64,000 nucleotides of DNA from Zerene cesonia (taxonomy: Eukaryota; Arthropoda; Insecta; Lepidoptera; Pieridae): positions 1,302,001 through 1,366,000 of the forward strand of contig NW_024045131.1 in NCBI RefSeq assembly GCF_012273895.1, read 5' to 3'. The position numbers and the translations under genes were made by a program. Positions 42,615 through 53,582 of this stretch are shown here, piece by piece. Position 1 is the first letter of the stretch; each line of letters starts with the position of its first letter. The notes under the pieces are model-generated. The model was not told the origin of the DNA. It ran no database searches and saw only the letters and a list, made by a program, of their open reading frames with translations.

Positions 42615-44057
42615 CTGGGAATAGAAAAAAATATATATATTTATGTAATTATATATTTATATATATATTATATTGATTATAATGAAGAAATATACGAAGG
42701 AAACCTATATAGCTGTCTTTTTCTTACACTGGAATTAGTACTACTTTAAGAAATCACGGTGGCCACCCAGGACAAAATGGAAAAGATGAAGTAATTTTTT
42801 ATTCTTCTATATATTTCATATTTTAAACTCTATACCGGCCATCTTGAGGCATTTATTCTATTTCTAAAAGTAACTTTTCGTATTTGGAACGTCAAGAAAT
42901 TCCACATGACTGCATGGAATTTAAAATTTAGAACTACACACAGGTGCGGCGGTCAATTTGAGATTATCAATTCAAATTCAAATTTCGAACGTCACTCACC
43001 TGGCGGCCATCTTGAGTTTGTTGTGCAACATCTGATTCTTCAGTTCGGCAGCCGCCAGTTCCCTTCTCAGTTGCGCTTTACTCTTGTTCCCAGTCGGGTG
43101 TAGTAACGGGTGTCTTCGCAGTCTCGCTGCCGAGGGACGCTGCGTCGGGTCGGGGTCGACCATTTTCTGAATGAATGAATGAATGAATGAATGAATAATT
43201 ATTTATGAATAAATTTTTGAAGCGAGGTTGATAAATTAATTTTGCTCTCTAGTGTTGCAAGTAAATGTATATTTAAAGGATTATTACAGTTTTTCAACCG
43301 TCTACAAGTACTTTTTTTTTAATCTGTAACCTCACAACTTTCGACATCGACTCACCGCTTCGCAAGCTTTAAATTCGGAATAGTTTACAATAATATGTAT
43401 CCTCTTGAAACACTATGTTAAAAAAAAACCTTCAAAACTCACTGCGTGTTAAAGATTCAAGCACACCCATGTCCATATGGACAGACGGAGAAGGCAATTT
43501 TGTTCTATACTACATAGTGATAAGAATTCAATGTTATCATCGAAAACGTAACAATTTAAATATATATACAAATAAATATATCTACAAAAAAAAAACAGCT
43601 GAAAAGGAGCTTTTAAAAAACTGATATATATAGAGTATATAATATGATTTTTTTTTCCCAAAAAAAAAAAAAAATCCCTAAACCCCTCAGGCCACGCACG
43701 TACCTTCAAGAGCTGGTTGAACTCCCGCGACAGGTGCGGCAGGTCGGGCAGGCGGCCGTCGCGCGCCGCGTGCCACCGCGGCCCGTTCTTCGGCAGCGGC
43801 CCGCCGCCGCCCGCCTCGAACAGCGTCAGCCCTGCACGTTGTATACATATATATATATAAAAAAAATCCTGGGTCATGATGTACGTTCCCCAATGAACTC
43901 TTCACCAACTCAACCTATTTTGATTTAGCATTTTATGTGTTATTTGGTCCAACTTAAGATATAGGATAGTTTTTATTTCGATTGATTTTCCCAATAATTT
44001 AATATTTAACAATAAATTTAGCCACAGCCACAGCAACGCGTGGCCGGGTATACTAGT

Positions 44058-44093
<36 letters not shown>

Positions 44094-47000
44094 GTTATAT
44101 TTTGTGTGGGAATCGAGCGCGCTTCGGCACGAATTAGGCCGGCTCGGCATCAGAGGAGTACCACACGCGCACAGGAGACCGGCGTAAAATAGTGGAGGGA
44201 GCCGGAAGCCTGTTCCCCTTTCCTCTTCTCTCTACTCTTCCCATCCATTCCTTCTTTCCACTCGTCAATCCTTTAAAAGCAGGCAGCGCCTCCCCAGCGG
44301 CACTACCTCTGCTCTGTTCAAGAGACGGTGGTGATCGCTTACCATCAGGCCAACCACCAGCTCAGTTGCCCACTGTGTAATAAAACTCTAACTCACCAAA
44401 GGCAAATATATCGGCCTTAGTTAGATGCGTGAAGTCCTCCTGCAGCACCTCCCGGGGCAGGTAGCGGCAGTCGCCCTCCTCCACGGAGGGGGAGGACACG
44501 CAGGTCACGTGGCCCAGGTCACCTGGAACACAAATTGTCTACTGATACACTGTTGGTCTCGAATCGCCTTATCCAGCCATTTCACTTATTCCCCTTCAGT
44601 GATGCTTTCTTTATTGGACAAATGAACAGGCAGACACACAAGAGTTTATTTTACATTTATAATATCAGTTCAGTGGTTTAGGAGTGAAGAAAAAACAGCC
44701 AAAAGACAGGCGAATGTACAGAGAGTTTCTTTTTCAATTATAATATTAGTTCAGTGGTTCAGGAGCGAAGAAGAGACATAAAAAACTCAAAGTCAAATAT
44801 TTATTTATTCAAAATAAAAAAATCTCTTTTAAAATAATATCAATTTTAATTCTACATAATATGTAACATGTACAAAGTATAGAGTATGTATGTATGTATG
44901 ACTCACCAATCTTATACTTATGCTTCGGCACAATCGGATGGTCATCATCATCATAGCCATCATCAGACTCCGTATGCGAGGCAACCTCCTCGCGACATAT
45001 GAAAATGTTCCCCGGCTTCACGTCCATGTGCACCAGTTGGAGGGAGTGGATGTAGCTGGGGGGGAGACAAACGGACAAAGAGATCAAACATCAATTTCAT
45101 TTGTTTGTTTTAAAATTACTCGCAATTTATAGAAAGGGACGTTCTCAGTTCGACTGTGTGTTTTATTTTTTTTTGGACTTGTTTCCTCATTGCTATTGAC
45201 TGAGCGAAACCGATTTTGATGATTCTATTTCTGATAGAACTTGAGGCCTCCCGACACCATTAAATTTGGTATTGTTTAATAATTTGAAGGCATTTCGGTT
45301 CATCATTTAAAATCTTCATCTTTATAATTATCAGGCCAAATATATGTTCCCACTGCAGGGGCACAAACCTCTTATGAAGTTTAAAAGAAATATTCCATTA
45401 TTATTATTATTTTTATGTAATAGCAGGCAACTGGGCTATGTTCGCTATTATGATTTGTTGTGTTTGTGTGTGTCTGTGTGTGTATGTGTCTGTTAATATT
45501 CTTTTCTTTTCTTTCTTTCTTTGATGGCAAGCGATCACCACCACCCACGAACATTGTCAGACGTATCCCTGCAAATGCGTTTAAATCACCTCTCCCTCTC
45601 CCTTTTTTTCAGGAGCCGGTTGACGAACAAACAAACAGACACTCACGCCAGCCCATCGCTGATGTGCGCCAACAGCAGAAGCAGCTCGCTCTCCGGCAGG
45701 GCTCCGCCCTCGATCACCTGCTGCAGCGAGCCGCCGTCGCAGTACTCGTTCTGTATTATCATGTGATCGTCCTCCGCCCACGCTGAGTAGTATCTGTGAA
45801 TAGATATAATATAAATGAGATAATGATTCTCTCCCCGCCAAATACACCCCCCTTTTTTTTTGTTTTTACTATTATCGTAACAATGCGTGGGTGCAAAATG
45901 AAATACCCCTTATTAATTATATTAATATTAAATATTAATATTACCCCTTCTCCTCACCCTACTTTTTAATATTCAAGCTACAAACCCCCAACAACATGTG
46001 GATATTTTCTTAGCATATTTTTTTCAGTTTTTCTGCAGCCCCCTCTTTTTGCATATTTTTGTTTATTTTCTGTCTGCCCCCCCCCTCACCTAACGACGTG
46101 CGGGTGCTTCCCGAGCGCCGCGTGCGCGTACACCTCGGTGAGCGCGGCGCGCTCGGCCGCCGAGCCGGCGACGGGCCGCAGCGAGCGCTTCAGCGCGTAC
46201 ACGCAGCCGTCCAGCTTGTTCACGCAGCGCGCGACGCGCCCGAACTGCCCGCGCCCGATCAGCCCGAGCTCGACGAACTCCACGTTGTAGCGGGATATGT
46301 TCGATTCCTGGTTGGTGGGGACGAAAAATTAAAAAAAAAAAGAAAAAACAATAAAAAAAACCAGTGAACTTCACGTTGTAGCGCGATATGTTTGATTCCT
46401 GGTTGGTGGGAACGAAATTAAAAAAAAAAAACGATTTGAAAAAATGACAAAAAAAATGATTGGAACAATTATAACACTCTTTACGGCTGTTACCTATGGC
46501 CCTGGAAGAGATCTCTTCTAAGTGATAAGACCGGCATAAAAAATTTTACTTGTACACTTTTAGCCCGTGTTATTTTTAAGGAATTCTTTCTTTGTACACT
46601 TTTGGTTAAGAGTGAATGAATAAAAAAGTAAAATATACGTACAGATTCAATTCAATTTCGAAACAGAGTTACACACATGTTAGCTAAGTTTAACATGAAC
46701 ATTTGACTGCAAAGATAATTACTATTTTTAACAAAAACTAAACTGCCTTCAAATGGTCAGTATTAGACAAAATTTTTAAATAGAACACACACACACATTC
46801 ACCGGAATCTATCGGAGGAATCCATCAATTTGTTCACACTAAATTGTGAACATAAGCTAAAATAACATATATATCTTAGCTAGCGCTTTCGCATGCAATC
46901 GCTTGAAAGCTAATAGACATAATAACATACCCTCAATCTTTTCGCCGGTTGTTCGGGGGTGGCGTCACCCCACGTTGGTGTTTTAGACAATGCACGTTTC

Positions 47001-50000
47001 TTCTTATTCAACGCTTGGCCTGGAGATAAAACGACATTTGAAACAGGTGAAGCTAATAAAAATCTTGTATGTAACCGACTCCTTTGCACTTAACTTTAGC
47101 CCACTTCAAACTAAGTATCTACACTAATTTTCATACAGTGAAAGATTAACAAATATACATAAAGTCTTTTCACTGTACAAATGAGAAATTTTGAAAGAAT
47201 AAAAAAAAACTATCAAGAGGCAGGATTCAATTAATACATACAGTCTGTCATACTTTTGCATTGATTATAGTTAGATTCTCTTGTAACTCAATAAAGAATT
47301 TAAATTTATTCATTCAAAGCTAAGCTTTCCAAGCTTTCCACTCACCAACAGGCGTAAAAGGGTTGATGTTAGCCAGCGGCCTGGTCGTTCTGCTGTCCTC
47401 TATCTCGTCCGGTGGCAGACTGCCCAGTGCACTGTCCTCGTCCGATGGTGGGTGCAAGTGGTGGCTGGATCCTGACGGCATGCCTGTTCAATATTGTTGT
47501 GGTTAGTGATTTTTTTTTGTATGTATCTAAAATATCAATAAGGCAGAAAGTATATTAAAACTTTTTGATGCAATTATTTATGAATATAATCAAATCAACT
47601 TTTATGAGAAATTTTGAAACAGAAAAAAATTTGATTCGAACCCGCGTTTTTCGCCAAACCGTAGCAACGCCTAGCCTCTCGGCCACCCGTGATCTCGCCA
47701 CAGTAATCGAATTTCTTCTACTCTTTCGGTTTTATGTGCTCAAAATTTCTCATTTATAAAGCATTTCAATGCTATGAAACAAAAAATTTAAATTAACTTC
47801 AACTTAAATGTTTACTCACCCGATGGAACTTCAAGTTTTGGTGGAAAGAGTCTACATCGCGACACATGGTGGGATGGTGTTGAGCATTTTTCTAGAAGGG
47901 TTTTCGGCGTGTGTGGACTATCGAATAATCTAGAGGAAATTTGAATATTTTTATTATTTATTGTAATCTCTTTAAATAAAGTTATGAAAGACGGAAGTAA
48001 TTGGTTTTATAAAATCTACTGAGACAGTCTTATATATAATATATTTGTGATCTCTGCCAGAGAACTGGGCAGAAAAGATATACCTGCATGGTTTCGTCAA
48101 TTATATATTTGTTAAACTTTGAAGTTGATTAAATTTAATTAATTAAGTTTTCTTTTTCCTTTTTTACGGAATATGTTTTTGATTTCAACTTTAATGGGGT
48201 CAATCACGAATTCTTTTGCTGTTGCTTTAACTTATAACGGACAAGAAAGTATTTTTTTCCCTCAACATTACTTATTTATAAAAAGCACTCAACCTTCAAA
48301 TTGCAAGAATAAGATCAAATTTTAATGGGACCAAAATTTTCAAATAAAGGAATCATCAAAATCAGTTCACCCAATCAAATATTCTCAGGTAACAAACAAA
48401 AAACAATTATACAGTAGAATCGAGAACTTCCTCTTTTCCATTTGAAGTCGGTTGATAAACATTTTTACTTGATAATAATTCGTAAATAAGCAGAAACAAA
48501 AATCAACAACAGTAGCATACTGACGAGCTATTTTCGTCTATTATTACGTAATAAAATGCATGTAAAGTTTCGAACGCACCTGAGGATGTGAAAGAAAAAA
48601 AAGACCTTAAGATAAAAATGGATGTGACAGATGCAGGTAAAAAAAACAAAGAGACGCCTTGATGTATATCGTATCCTATTTCTAAGAGGTTAGAGATGAC
48701 ATTTGTTTGATAAATCCAAATATACATCACAACAAAAGCACATACAACAAAATGAGCCGAGTTTTTCGAGACCTTCGCGTACACAATGGAAAAGGATCAA
48801 CAGCACCTTGTGACAAGGTGCAAATTTGTATAACAGGTTTTTTTTTTTCAAGGTGTTACCATTATGTAGTTATTTTTTTGTGCCAAAATCGTAGGAGTTA
48901 GTGGGCAGATGTCAGCTGTTTCGATCATATGTTTTATTGTTGTGTATAACTGTAATGTAACTGATTTTCAACCGAAATTTCGCCGTCGTGGGAACATCGA
49001 TTCGAAATTCGAAAGTAGTTACACCTTCATAGATTAACTCTAGATCATGGGTCAAATGTCAAAGAAATTTCAGAGTAACTAAGTGTGTTACTTGGATATT
49101 CCACAGCAATTATCACTCCTTCAACAAACCTATATATAATAAATATACATAATTTATTTTTGCTTAATATAAGAACACTAGTATTTTCATTATGTGTTTC
49201 ATTATACGCGTAACGCTAACGACATAATTTAATTGATGATTAATTTAGTTGAATTGACCTGACTGAATCATTTTGATTAATTTTAGTCTCTTATTGATCT
49301 ACAATTGGCCTCTTTAGGACATTAAGCTGGCTTTTATGAATTTAATTTCTGGAATGCAATACAGTACTTTCATAAGCCTACTACCTACATACATACATAC
49401 ATTGTTCATACACCCACTAGCATATCCACATAAATTATTTGCTGAAAGGACCCGAGGTGCTCTCCTTTTTATGTGCTTAAAATTGAGATTGAACTTGATC
49501 ATGTCCCAGAAAAGTTAATTGGGATGATTTGTTTTATATGTCTTTAGTTTCTTGATAACTTCTACTTTTAGTAGGAATAACCAATGCAGAAGCGAGTTAA
49601 TATCTAACAATAATAATTCAGTTGCCTATAAAGTGAAAATTATTTCACGATAAACGAAAAAAGGGGAAGGTACACACTATAAACCTCCAATGAAATATGA
49701 TAGTAAAATACTGTAGTTAAATATTTAAAGGACTTATTATTTTATCTCTTTTATGTTTAATACAAATGAATATAACATATAACCTTTACTAATAAAAGAC
49801 GCCAATTTTTCAACTTTTAAAATAGTTATGAATAAACATTACTAAAATTGTAGAATGACTATTTAAAAACACACAAAATGCAGCTAATTTTTATCTAACA
49901 CCTTCATAACATCACTTTCGACAGAGATGAATAGCAAATTGCAAAACTGGTAATCCAAAAAACCAGTTTGACCGAAACATTTGCAAGGAATCGAGTCAAC

Positions 50001-52969
50001 AATGCCAAAACCTGTTGAAAAAACTGACATGTTGTTAGGAAATCAAACACGTTGGAACGTGTCGAATTTGATGTTAATCCTGTACTATGTGGAATGTTTA
50101 TTCATTTAATGGTGCATTTACAGATTCGTGATTGCTATACGCTTCGTGAATCGAGGATATTTTCAATAAATAAATTTATATTATTCAATAGAAAACATCA
50201 TCCGGATTTGAATGTCAATCTGTGTGCAGAGTATAAGTGTAAAATTAAACTACAAACTACATATTAATGGTTTCGACACGGTTTTGAAATTTTATGTGAA
50301 TTGGAACATTCAATTTTGCAATCCAATTTATTATTCACAACAGACCTTCCAAATACGAAAGAGGTGTTCAATTTGAACGATTTTTTCTTTGGCTTTTTAC
50401 TCATTAACTGTGTTTTAAACTAAGTGACTTGTATATTTTTGTATATGAAAGATAATTTAGAGGAAATATTTTTTTTTTTTTTTTTTTNNNNNNNNNNNNN
50501 NNNNNNNNNNNNNNNNNNNNNNNNNNNNNNNNNNNNNNNNNNNNNNNNNNNNNNNNNNNNNNNNNNNNNNNNNNNNNNNNNNNNNNNNNNNNNNNNNNNN
50601 NNNNNNNNNNNNNNNNNNNNNNNNNNNNNNNNNNNNNNNNNNNNNNNNNNNNNNNNNNNNNNNNNNNNNNNNNNNNNNNNNNNNNNNNNNNNNNNNNNNN
50701 NNNNNNNNNNNNNNNNNNNNNNNNNNNNNNNNNNNNNNNNNNNNNNNNNNNNNNNNNNNNNNNNNNNNNNNNNNNNNNNNNNNNNNNNNNNNNNNNNNNN
50801 NNNNNNNNNNNNNNNNNNNNNNNNNNNNNNNNNNNNNNNNNNNNNNNNNNNNNNNNNNNNNNNNNNNNNNNNNNNNNNNNNNNNNNNNNNNNNNNNNNNN
50901 NNNNNNNNNNNNNNNNNNNNNNNNNNNNNNNNNNNNNNNNNNNNNNNNNNNNNNNNNNNNNNNNNNNNNNNNNNNNNNNNNNNNNNNNNNNNNNNNNNNN
51001 NNNNNNNNNNNNNNNNNNNNNNNNNNNNNNNNNNNNNNNNNNNNNNNNNNNNNNNNNNNNNNNNNNNNNNNNNNNNNNNNNNNNNNNNNNNNNNNNNNNN
51101 NNNNNNNNNNNNNNNNNNNNNNNNNNNNNNNNNNNNNNNNNNNNNNNNNNNNNNNNNNNNNNNNNNNNNNNNNNNNNNNNNNNNNNNNNNNNNNNNNNNN
51201 NNNNNNNNNNNNNNNNNNNNNNNNNNNNNNNNNNNNNNNNNNNNNNNNNNNNNNNNNNNNNNNNNNNNNNNNNNNNNNNNNNNNNNNNNNNNNNNNNNNN
51301 NNNNNNNNNNNNNNNNNNNNNNNNNNNNNNNNNNNNNNNNNNNNNNNNNNNNNNNNNNNNNNNNNNNNNNNNNNNNNNNNNNNNNNNNNNNNNNNNNNNN
51401 NNNNNNNNNNNNNNNNNNNNNNNNNNNNNNNNNNNNNNNNNNNNNNNNNNNNNNNNNNNNNNNNNNNNNNNNNNNNNNNNNNNNNNNGTGAGGGTGTGGT
51501 AACTTCCCCGGTGCGAGCTTGACCCAATTTGTGCCGAAGCAGTGCTCGACTCCCACTCTAAAAGTACTACTAAGGGTAACTACTTTTAAAAAAGTAAACA
51601 ACATTTGCTTAATTTTTATTTGTTGGTATATATTATGCTTCTTATGCATATAGAGTTGTACTAACAATCGATGTTAAAAAGTCTTGTCATTTTGTAAGAT
51701 GGTAAATTGATGTGTGATAATGCATATATACATTGTTCAATTGTATATAACTTTAATTTTTTTTTAACAAATAGAAATGTGTATGGTTGATGCTCTACTT
51801 CACGTTTTATTGTCTAAGTTACTTATATTCAATTTGGATGCTATTAAACAGGATGTGTATTGAAATATGTTGTATTCAAAATCCTAATTAATACTACTTA
51901 TATTATATCTGTGAAAGTTTATAAGTATAGGTAGATATTTTTGATATATTGTGCATTGGAAGAGTGGTTTTATGACATGATTTTACATATTATAATTATT
52001 AAAGTATGTTTGTTTGTTCATTTTTCATATGCTTCTAATGAAGCAGTTTTATGATATGATTTTAAAGCCTGGGTATGGAGACTAGTGTGTGACATGAGCT
52101 ACTTGAGACCATGGGGAAACAACTCATTACAATTGACAAAAAAGACCAAAAATATTACGTCTATTACGTCTATAATATACGTGAAACAGTTCAAAGAAAT
52201 TTAGTTTTCAATAAAACTATCAGGATCAAAAGTAAGCACATACTTTATTAAAACATTTCTAACAACTTAAACAGGTTTTAGACTATAATTTCGGGATGTA
52301 AATAATTCCTGATTCAATACATTCTTATCTCACATAAAAATGCTTTTTGAATAAACGTTAATGGGTAAATCTTTAGCTTGAGTGATGATACTCATATATT
52401 CTGCTCTAAAATCTTTTCGGAATTGATTTTGAGCGTTTTACACAACAACAAATACGTAATATGGAAATTTTTATGTGAACGAAGAAATAACAGTAAATGC
52501 TGGGCTAATTCCAGACACAACTTTCACTTGGTTCATGTAGACATGTTTCTGTCAAGTTTGACTTTGTCAATAACAAGAATGCAAAGTGAATAGATGAATG
52601 TTATGAATTAAAAGTGTAATAAACTGCCTTTATCTCTTATTTACGCACGTACAACATGATTCTATTCTAAAAACTGATATATCGTGGTGTTTTATGACCA
52701 GAGAATTAAGGAATATTTCCAACTCACTTTAACGCTCGAACCCGCTTGTAAGGTGGACTCAAAGATGCTGGTGCTGGAGAAGCATCCTTAATCCGAAATT
52801 CTTCATCGTCGAAGTCTCTAAAATCCAACTTCCTGGGCACTATAGAAGCCGCCGGTATCGGGCTTAGATTGTCCGAAAACATTGAGTCTGACATTTCACC
52901 AGATGTTTCCACTGACAACTCAGAAGAGTTATGTTTAAACCCAGTCTTCATTCTATACCAATCACTCAT
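42434..52969 (-). CDS. Wee1: Wee1-like protein kinase (gene span, eleven coding exons)
   Basis: Exons on the minus strand: 52728-52969, 47820-47929, 47346-47483, 46931-47019, 46090-46307, 45647-45793, 44907-45055, 44397-44522, 43704-43831, 43000-43166, 42434-42614. They total 1,695 nt, giving 564 residues plus stop, with every phase matching. Wee1 is a nuclear kinase that phosphorylates Cdk1 on its inhibitory tyrosine and delays mitosis. Marks: KLFDSPHTPKT (81-91) and NINPFTPVG (156-164) in the regulatory N-terminus; glycine loop GRGQFGRV (211-218); Lys233; YYSAWAEDDHMIIQNEYCDG; catalytic HMDVKPGN with Asp326; a short acidic insert; the Wee1-specific GDLGHVT (365-371) in place of DFG; ADIFAFGLTLFEAG; DPDPTQRPSA (453-462); and a C-terminal helix-rich tail. 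Myt1 is excluded by the DLGHVT loop, the long NPFTP-bearing N-terminus and the lack of a membrane segment. A 1-kb N gap lies in intron 1, but the protein reads continuously across it. Confidence 0.96.
43000..43166 (-). CDS. Wee1: Wee1 exon 10 (end of kinase domain)
   Basis: Encodes KMVDPDPTQRPSAARLRRHP then KSKAQLRRELAAAELKNQML, the end of the kinase fold and the following predicted helix. The acceptor AG is the end of a tetranucleotide microsatellite (see findings). Donor GTGAGT. Confidence 0.94.
43167..43197. repeat. (TGAA)n microsatellite forming the Wee1 exon 10 acceptor
   Basis: On the minus strand (ATTC)n runs directly into ATTCAG and the exon. Confidence 0.95.
43704..43831 (-). CDS. 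Wee1: Wee1 exon 9 (kinase C-lobe)
   Basis: Encodes GLTLFEAGGGGPLPKNGPRW then HAARDGRLPDLPHLSREFNQLLK, matching the LTV..AGAEPLPRNGDQWHEIRQGRLP region of vertebrate Wee1. Very GC-rich. It ends in phase 0 at GTACGT. Confidence 0.94.
43860..44053 (+). mobile_element. Diverged family C-like element
   Basis: In the Wee1 intron between exons 8 and 9. The 5' half matches family C (CCTGGGTCATGATG, GGTCCAACTTAAGATATAGG); the 3' end is unlike the others (GTGGCCGGGTATACTAG). Confidence 0.55.
44060..44089. repeat. (AT)n microsatellite
   Basis: About 14 units between two repeat fragments in a Wee1 intron. Confidence 0.95.
44108..44386 (+). mobile_element. LINE 3'-end fragment, family F
   Basis: Forward copy in the Wee1 intron, ending beside the exon 8 donor (44391-44396 on the plus strand). 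Confidence 0.65.
44397..44522 (-). CDS. Wee1: Wee1 exon 8 (activation segment)
   Basis: Encodes GDLGHVTCVSSPSVEEGDCR then YLPREVLQEDFTHLTKADIFAF. GDLGHVT replaces the usual DFG and is diagnostic of Wee1. Donor GTGAGT; a LINE-type repeat ends about ten bases beyond it. Confidence 0.95.
44907..45055 (-). CDS. Wee1: Wee1 exon 7 (catalytic loop)
   Basis: Encodes AYIHSLQLVHMDVKPGNIFI with the catalytic Asp, then an acidic insert (ESDDGYDDDDHP) typical of Wee1, and HKYKI leading to the DLG loop. Donor GTGAGT. Confidence 0.95.
45333..45385 (-). mobile_element. Family 2 SINE 3' fragment
   Basis: CATATATGTTCCCACTGCAG and GGCACAAACCTCTTATGAAG, in the Wee1 intron between exons 6 and 7. Confidence 0.55.
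45647..45793 (-). CDS. Wee1: Wee1 exon 6 (kinase hinge)
   Basis: Encodes RYYSAWAEDDHMIIQNEYCD then GGSLQQVIEGG and ELLLLLAHISDGL. The SAWAEDDHMxIQNEYCxGGSL block is nearly invariant in Wee1. Donor GTGAGT. Confidence 0.95.
46090..46307 (-). CDS. Wee1: Wee1 exon 5 (kinase N-lobe)
   Basis: Encodes ESNISRYNVEFVELGLIGRG, the glycine loop, VYALKRS with the ATP-anchoring Lys, and EVYAHAALGKHPHVVR. The exon is far richer in G+C than its AT-rich flanks. Its 3' splice-site region is duplicated 91 bases upstream in the transcript sense (see findings). Confidence 0.95.
46275..46431. repeat. Direct repeat of the Wee1 exon 5 acceptor region
   Basis: About 65 bases at 46275-46340 recur at 46366-46431 with a few changes, including GATTCCTGGTTGGTGGG (acceptor) and the following poly-A run. 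Confidence 0.9.
46470..46640 (+). mobile_element. Old LINE 3' UTR fragment
   Basis: CCTGGAAGAGATCTCTTCTA and AGTGATAAGACCGGC match the 3-kb copy; in the Wee1 intron before exon 5. Confidence 0.5.
46931..47019 (-). CDS. Wee1: Wee1 exon 4
   Basis: Encodes GQALNKKKRALSKTPTWGDA then TPEQPAKRLR, a basic candidate nuclear-localisation stretch equal to the ETRPAKR region of vertebrate Wee1. It ends in phase 0 at GTATGT. Confidence 0.9.
47193..47232 (-). mobile_element. Family 3 SINE 3' fragment
   Basis: ATGAGAAATTTTGAAAGAAT then decayed GAGGCAGGATTC, in the Wee1 intron before exon 4. Confidence 0.6.
47346..47483 (-). CDS. Wee1: Wee1 exon 3
   Basis: Encodes an acidic stretch (PPSDEDSALGSLPPDEIED) and RPLANINPFTPVG. 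NINPFTP is a strongly conserved Wee1 N-terminal signature. Donor GTGAGT. Confidence 0.93.
47602..47789 (+). mobile_element. Family 3 SINE with inverted 5' part
   Basis: 47602-47740 is antisense SINE; from 47741 the tail is in sense (CAAAATTTCTCATTTATAAA to ACAAAAAATTTA). AAATCAACTT (47592-47601) and AAATTAACTT (47790-47799) are a likely TSD. It lies only 31 bases from Wee1 exon 2. Confidence 0.78.
47820..47929 (-). CDS. Wee1: Wee1 exon 2
   Basis: Acceptor CCTCTAG, donor GTGAGT. Encodes LFDSPHTPKTLLEKCSTPSH, the conserved Wee1 motif RLFDTPHTPKS(L), then on to KLEVPS. Confidence 0.93.
47940..50487 (-). other. Wee1 intron 1, left part
   Basis: AT-rich, few recognisable repeats, no exon found before the N gap. 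Confidence 0.6.
50488..51487. other. Assembly gap, 1,000 N
   Basis: Exactly 1,000 N within Wee1 intron 1, entered through a poly-T run and left inside a minus-strand LINE-type repeat fragment (51488-51560). Confidence 0.99.
51488..51560 (-). mobile_element. LINE 3'-end fragment, family F, at gap edge
   Basis: GGTGCGAGCTTGACCCAATT and GTGCTCGACTCCCACTC; the rest falls in the N gap. Confidence 0.6.
51561..52727 (-). other. Wee1 intron 1, right part
   Basis: AT-rich with no repeats I recognise and no coding signal; the donor GTGAGT of exon 1 opens it. Confidence 0.6.
52728..52969 (-). CDS. Wee1: Wee1 exon 1 (N-terminal regulatory region)
   Basis: Encodes MSDWYRMKTGFKHNSSELSV through SPPYKRVRAL plus two bases. 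The ATG at 52969 (context AAACATGA) is preferred; an in-frame ATG 39 bases upstream at 53008 would add 13 residues. The stretch is rich in Ser-Pro sites (LSPIP, ASPAP, SLSPP), as expected for a Cdk- and Polo-regulated N-terminus. Donor GTGAGT. Confidence 0.9.
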
Positions 52970-53039
52970 GTTTAAACACACATATAACTCACTTTTAATT
53001 AAAAACACACGAAATCTTCGTTATTCCGTGCAATCAAAC

Positions 53040-53165
53040 AAAGCTCACTTTCACAAATTCACAATCGTTATGGCGGATGACGCATAGCACCTGTTTAATC
53101 GATTAACCAATCACGGCCAAGGATTCGACCGGTGAGATGAAAGTTTGAATTTGATTGGCCGAGCT
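53040..53165 (-). promoter_or_regulatory. Candidate Wee1 core promoter with CCAAT boxes and CHR-like motif
   Basis: Upstream of the Wee1 start: CCAAT at 53107-53111, a CCAAT in the other orientation at 53154-53158 (ATTGG on the plus strand), and TTTGAA at 53144-53149, the core of a cell-cycle gene homology region. The CCAAT boxes lie about 140-190 bases from the ATG. CCAAT/NF-Y plus CHR is a known arrangement in G2/M genes; its use here is inference. Confidence 0.4.
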
Positions 53166-53582
53166 ACTTTTTTTGAATAACGATACTGTTCCACAGATAA
53201 TAACATATTGTCTATTACAGCGTTCTAGATTATCAATGAATAGTTGTTGAAAAACAAAATGAAATTGTAATTATTTATTCAATTTACGAATTTAATTCAA
53301 TTAATTTTTTTGTGCCGAAATAAAAATGAATTACACTAATTTTTAATGACTAAAATATCCCAGAATTCAGTTGTTTCATATTTATCTTAATTTTAATTTG
53401 AGAAGAAATAATATTTGATTACAATGTTCACAATTTATTTTATTTTATGGGACTAATTTATTGATCATATTTGATTACAGTTTTTCGTGAAAACTGTTAC
53501 AAATCAAAATTATTATAAAATAAAATAGGACGAACCATAGATTATACACAGCCGTACTATTTTGAGGCATGTTATATAAAAT

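Noticed and set aside
43449..43928. ORFs on both strands of 73-142 codons
   Set aside because: One is the read-through of Wee1 exon 9 in its true frame with intron sequence; the others are its shadows.
45460..46374. Plus-strand and off-frame ORFs rich in Arg and Ala
   Set aside because: Other frames of GC-rich Wee1 exons 5 and 6.
50420..51667. Long open frames across the second N run
   Set aside because: Same artefact of a 1,000-N gap.
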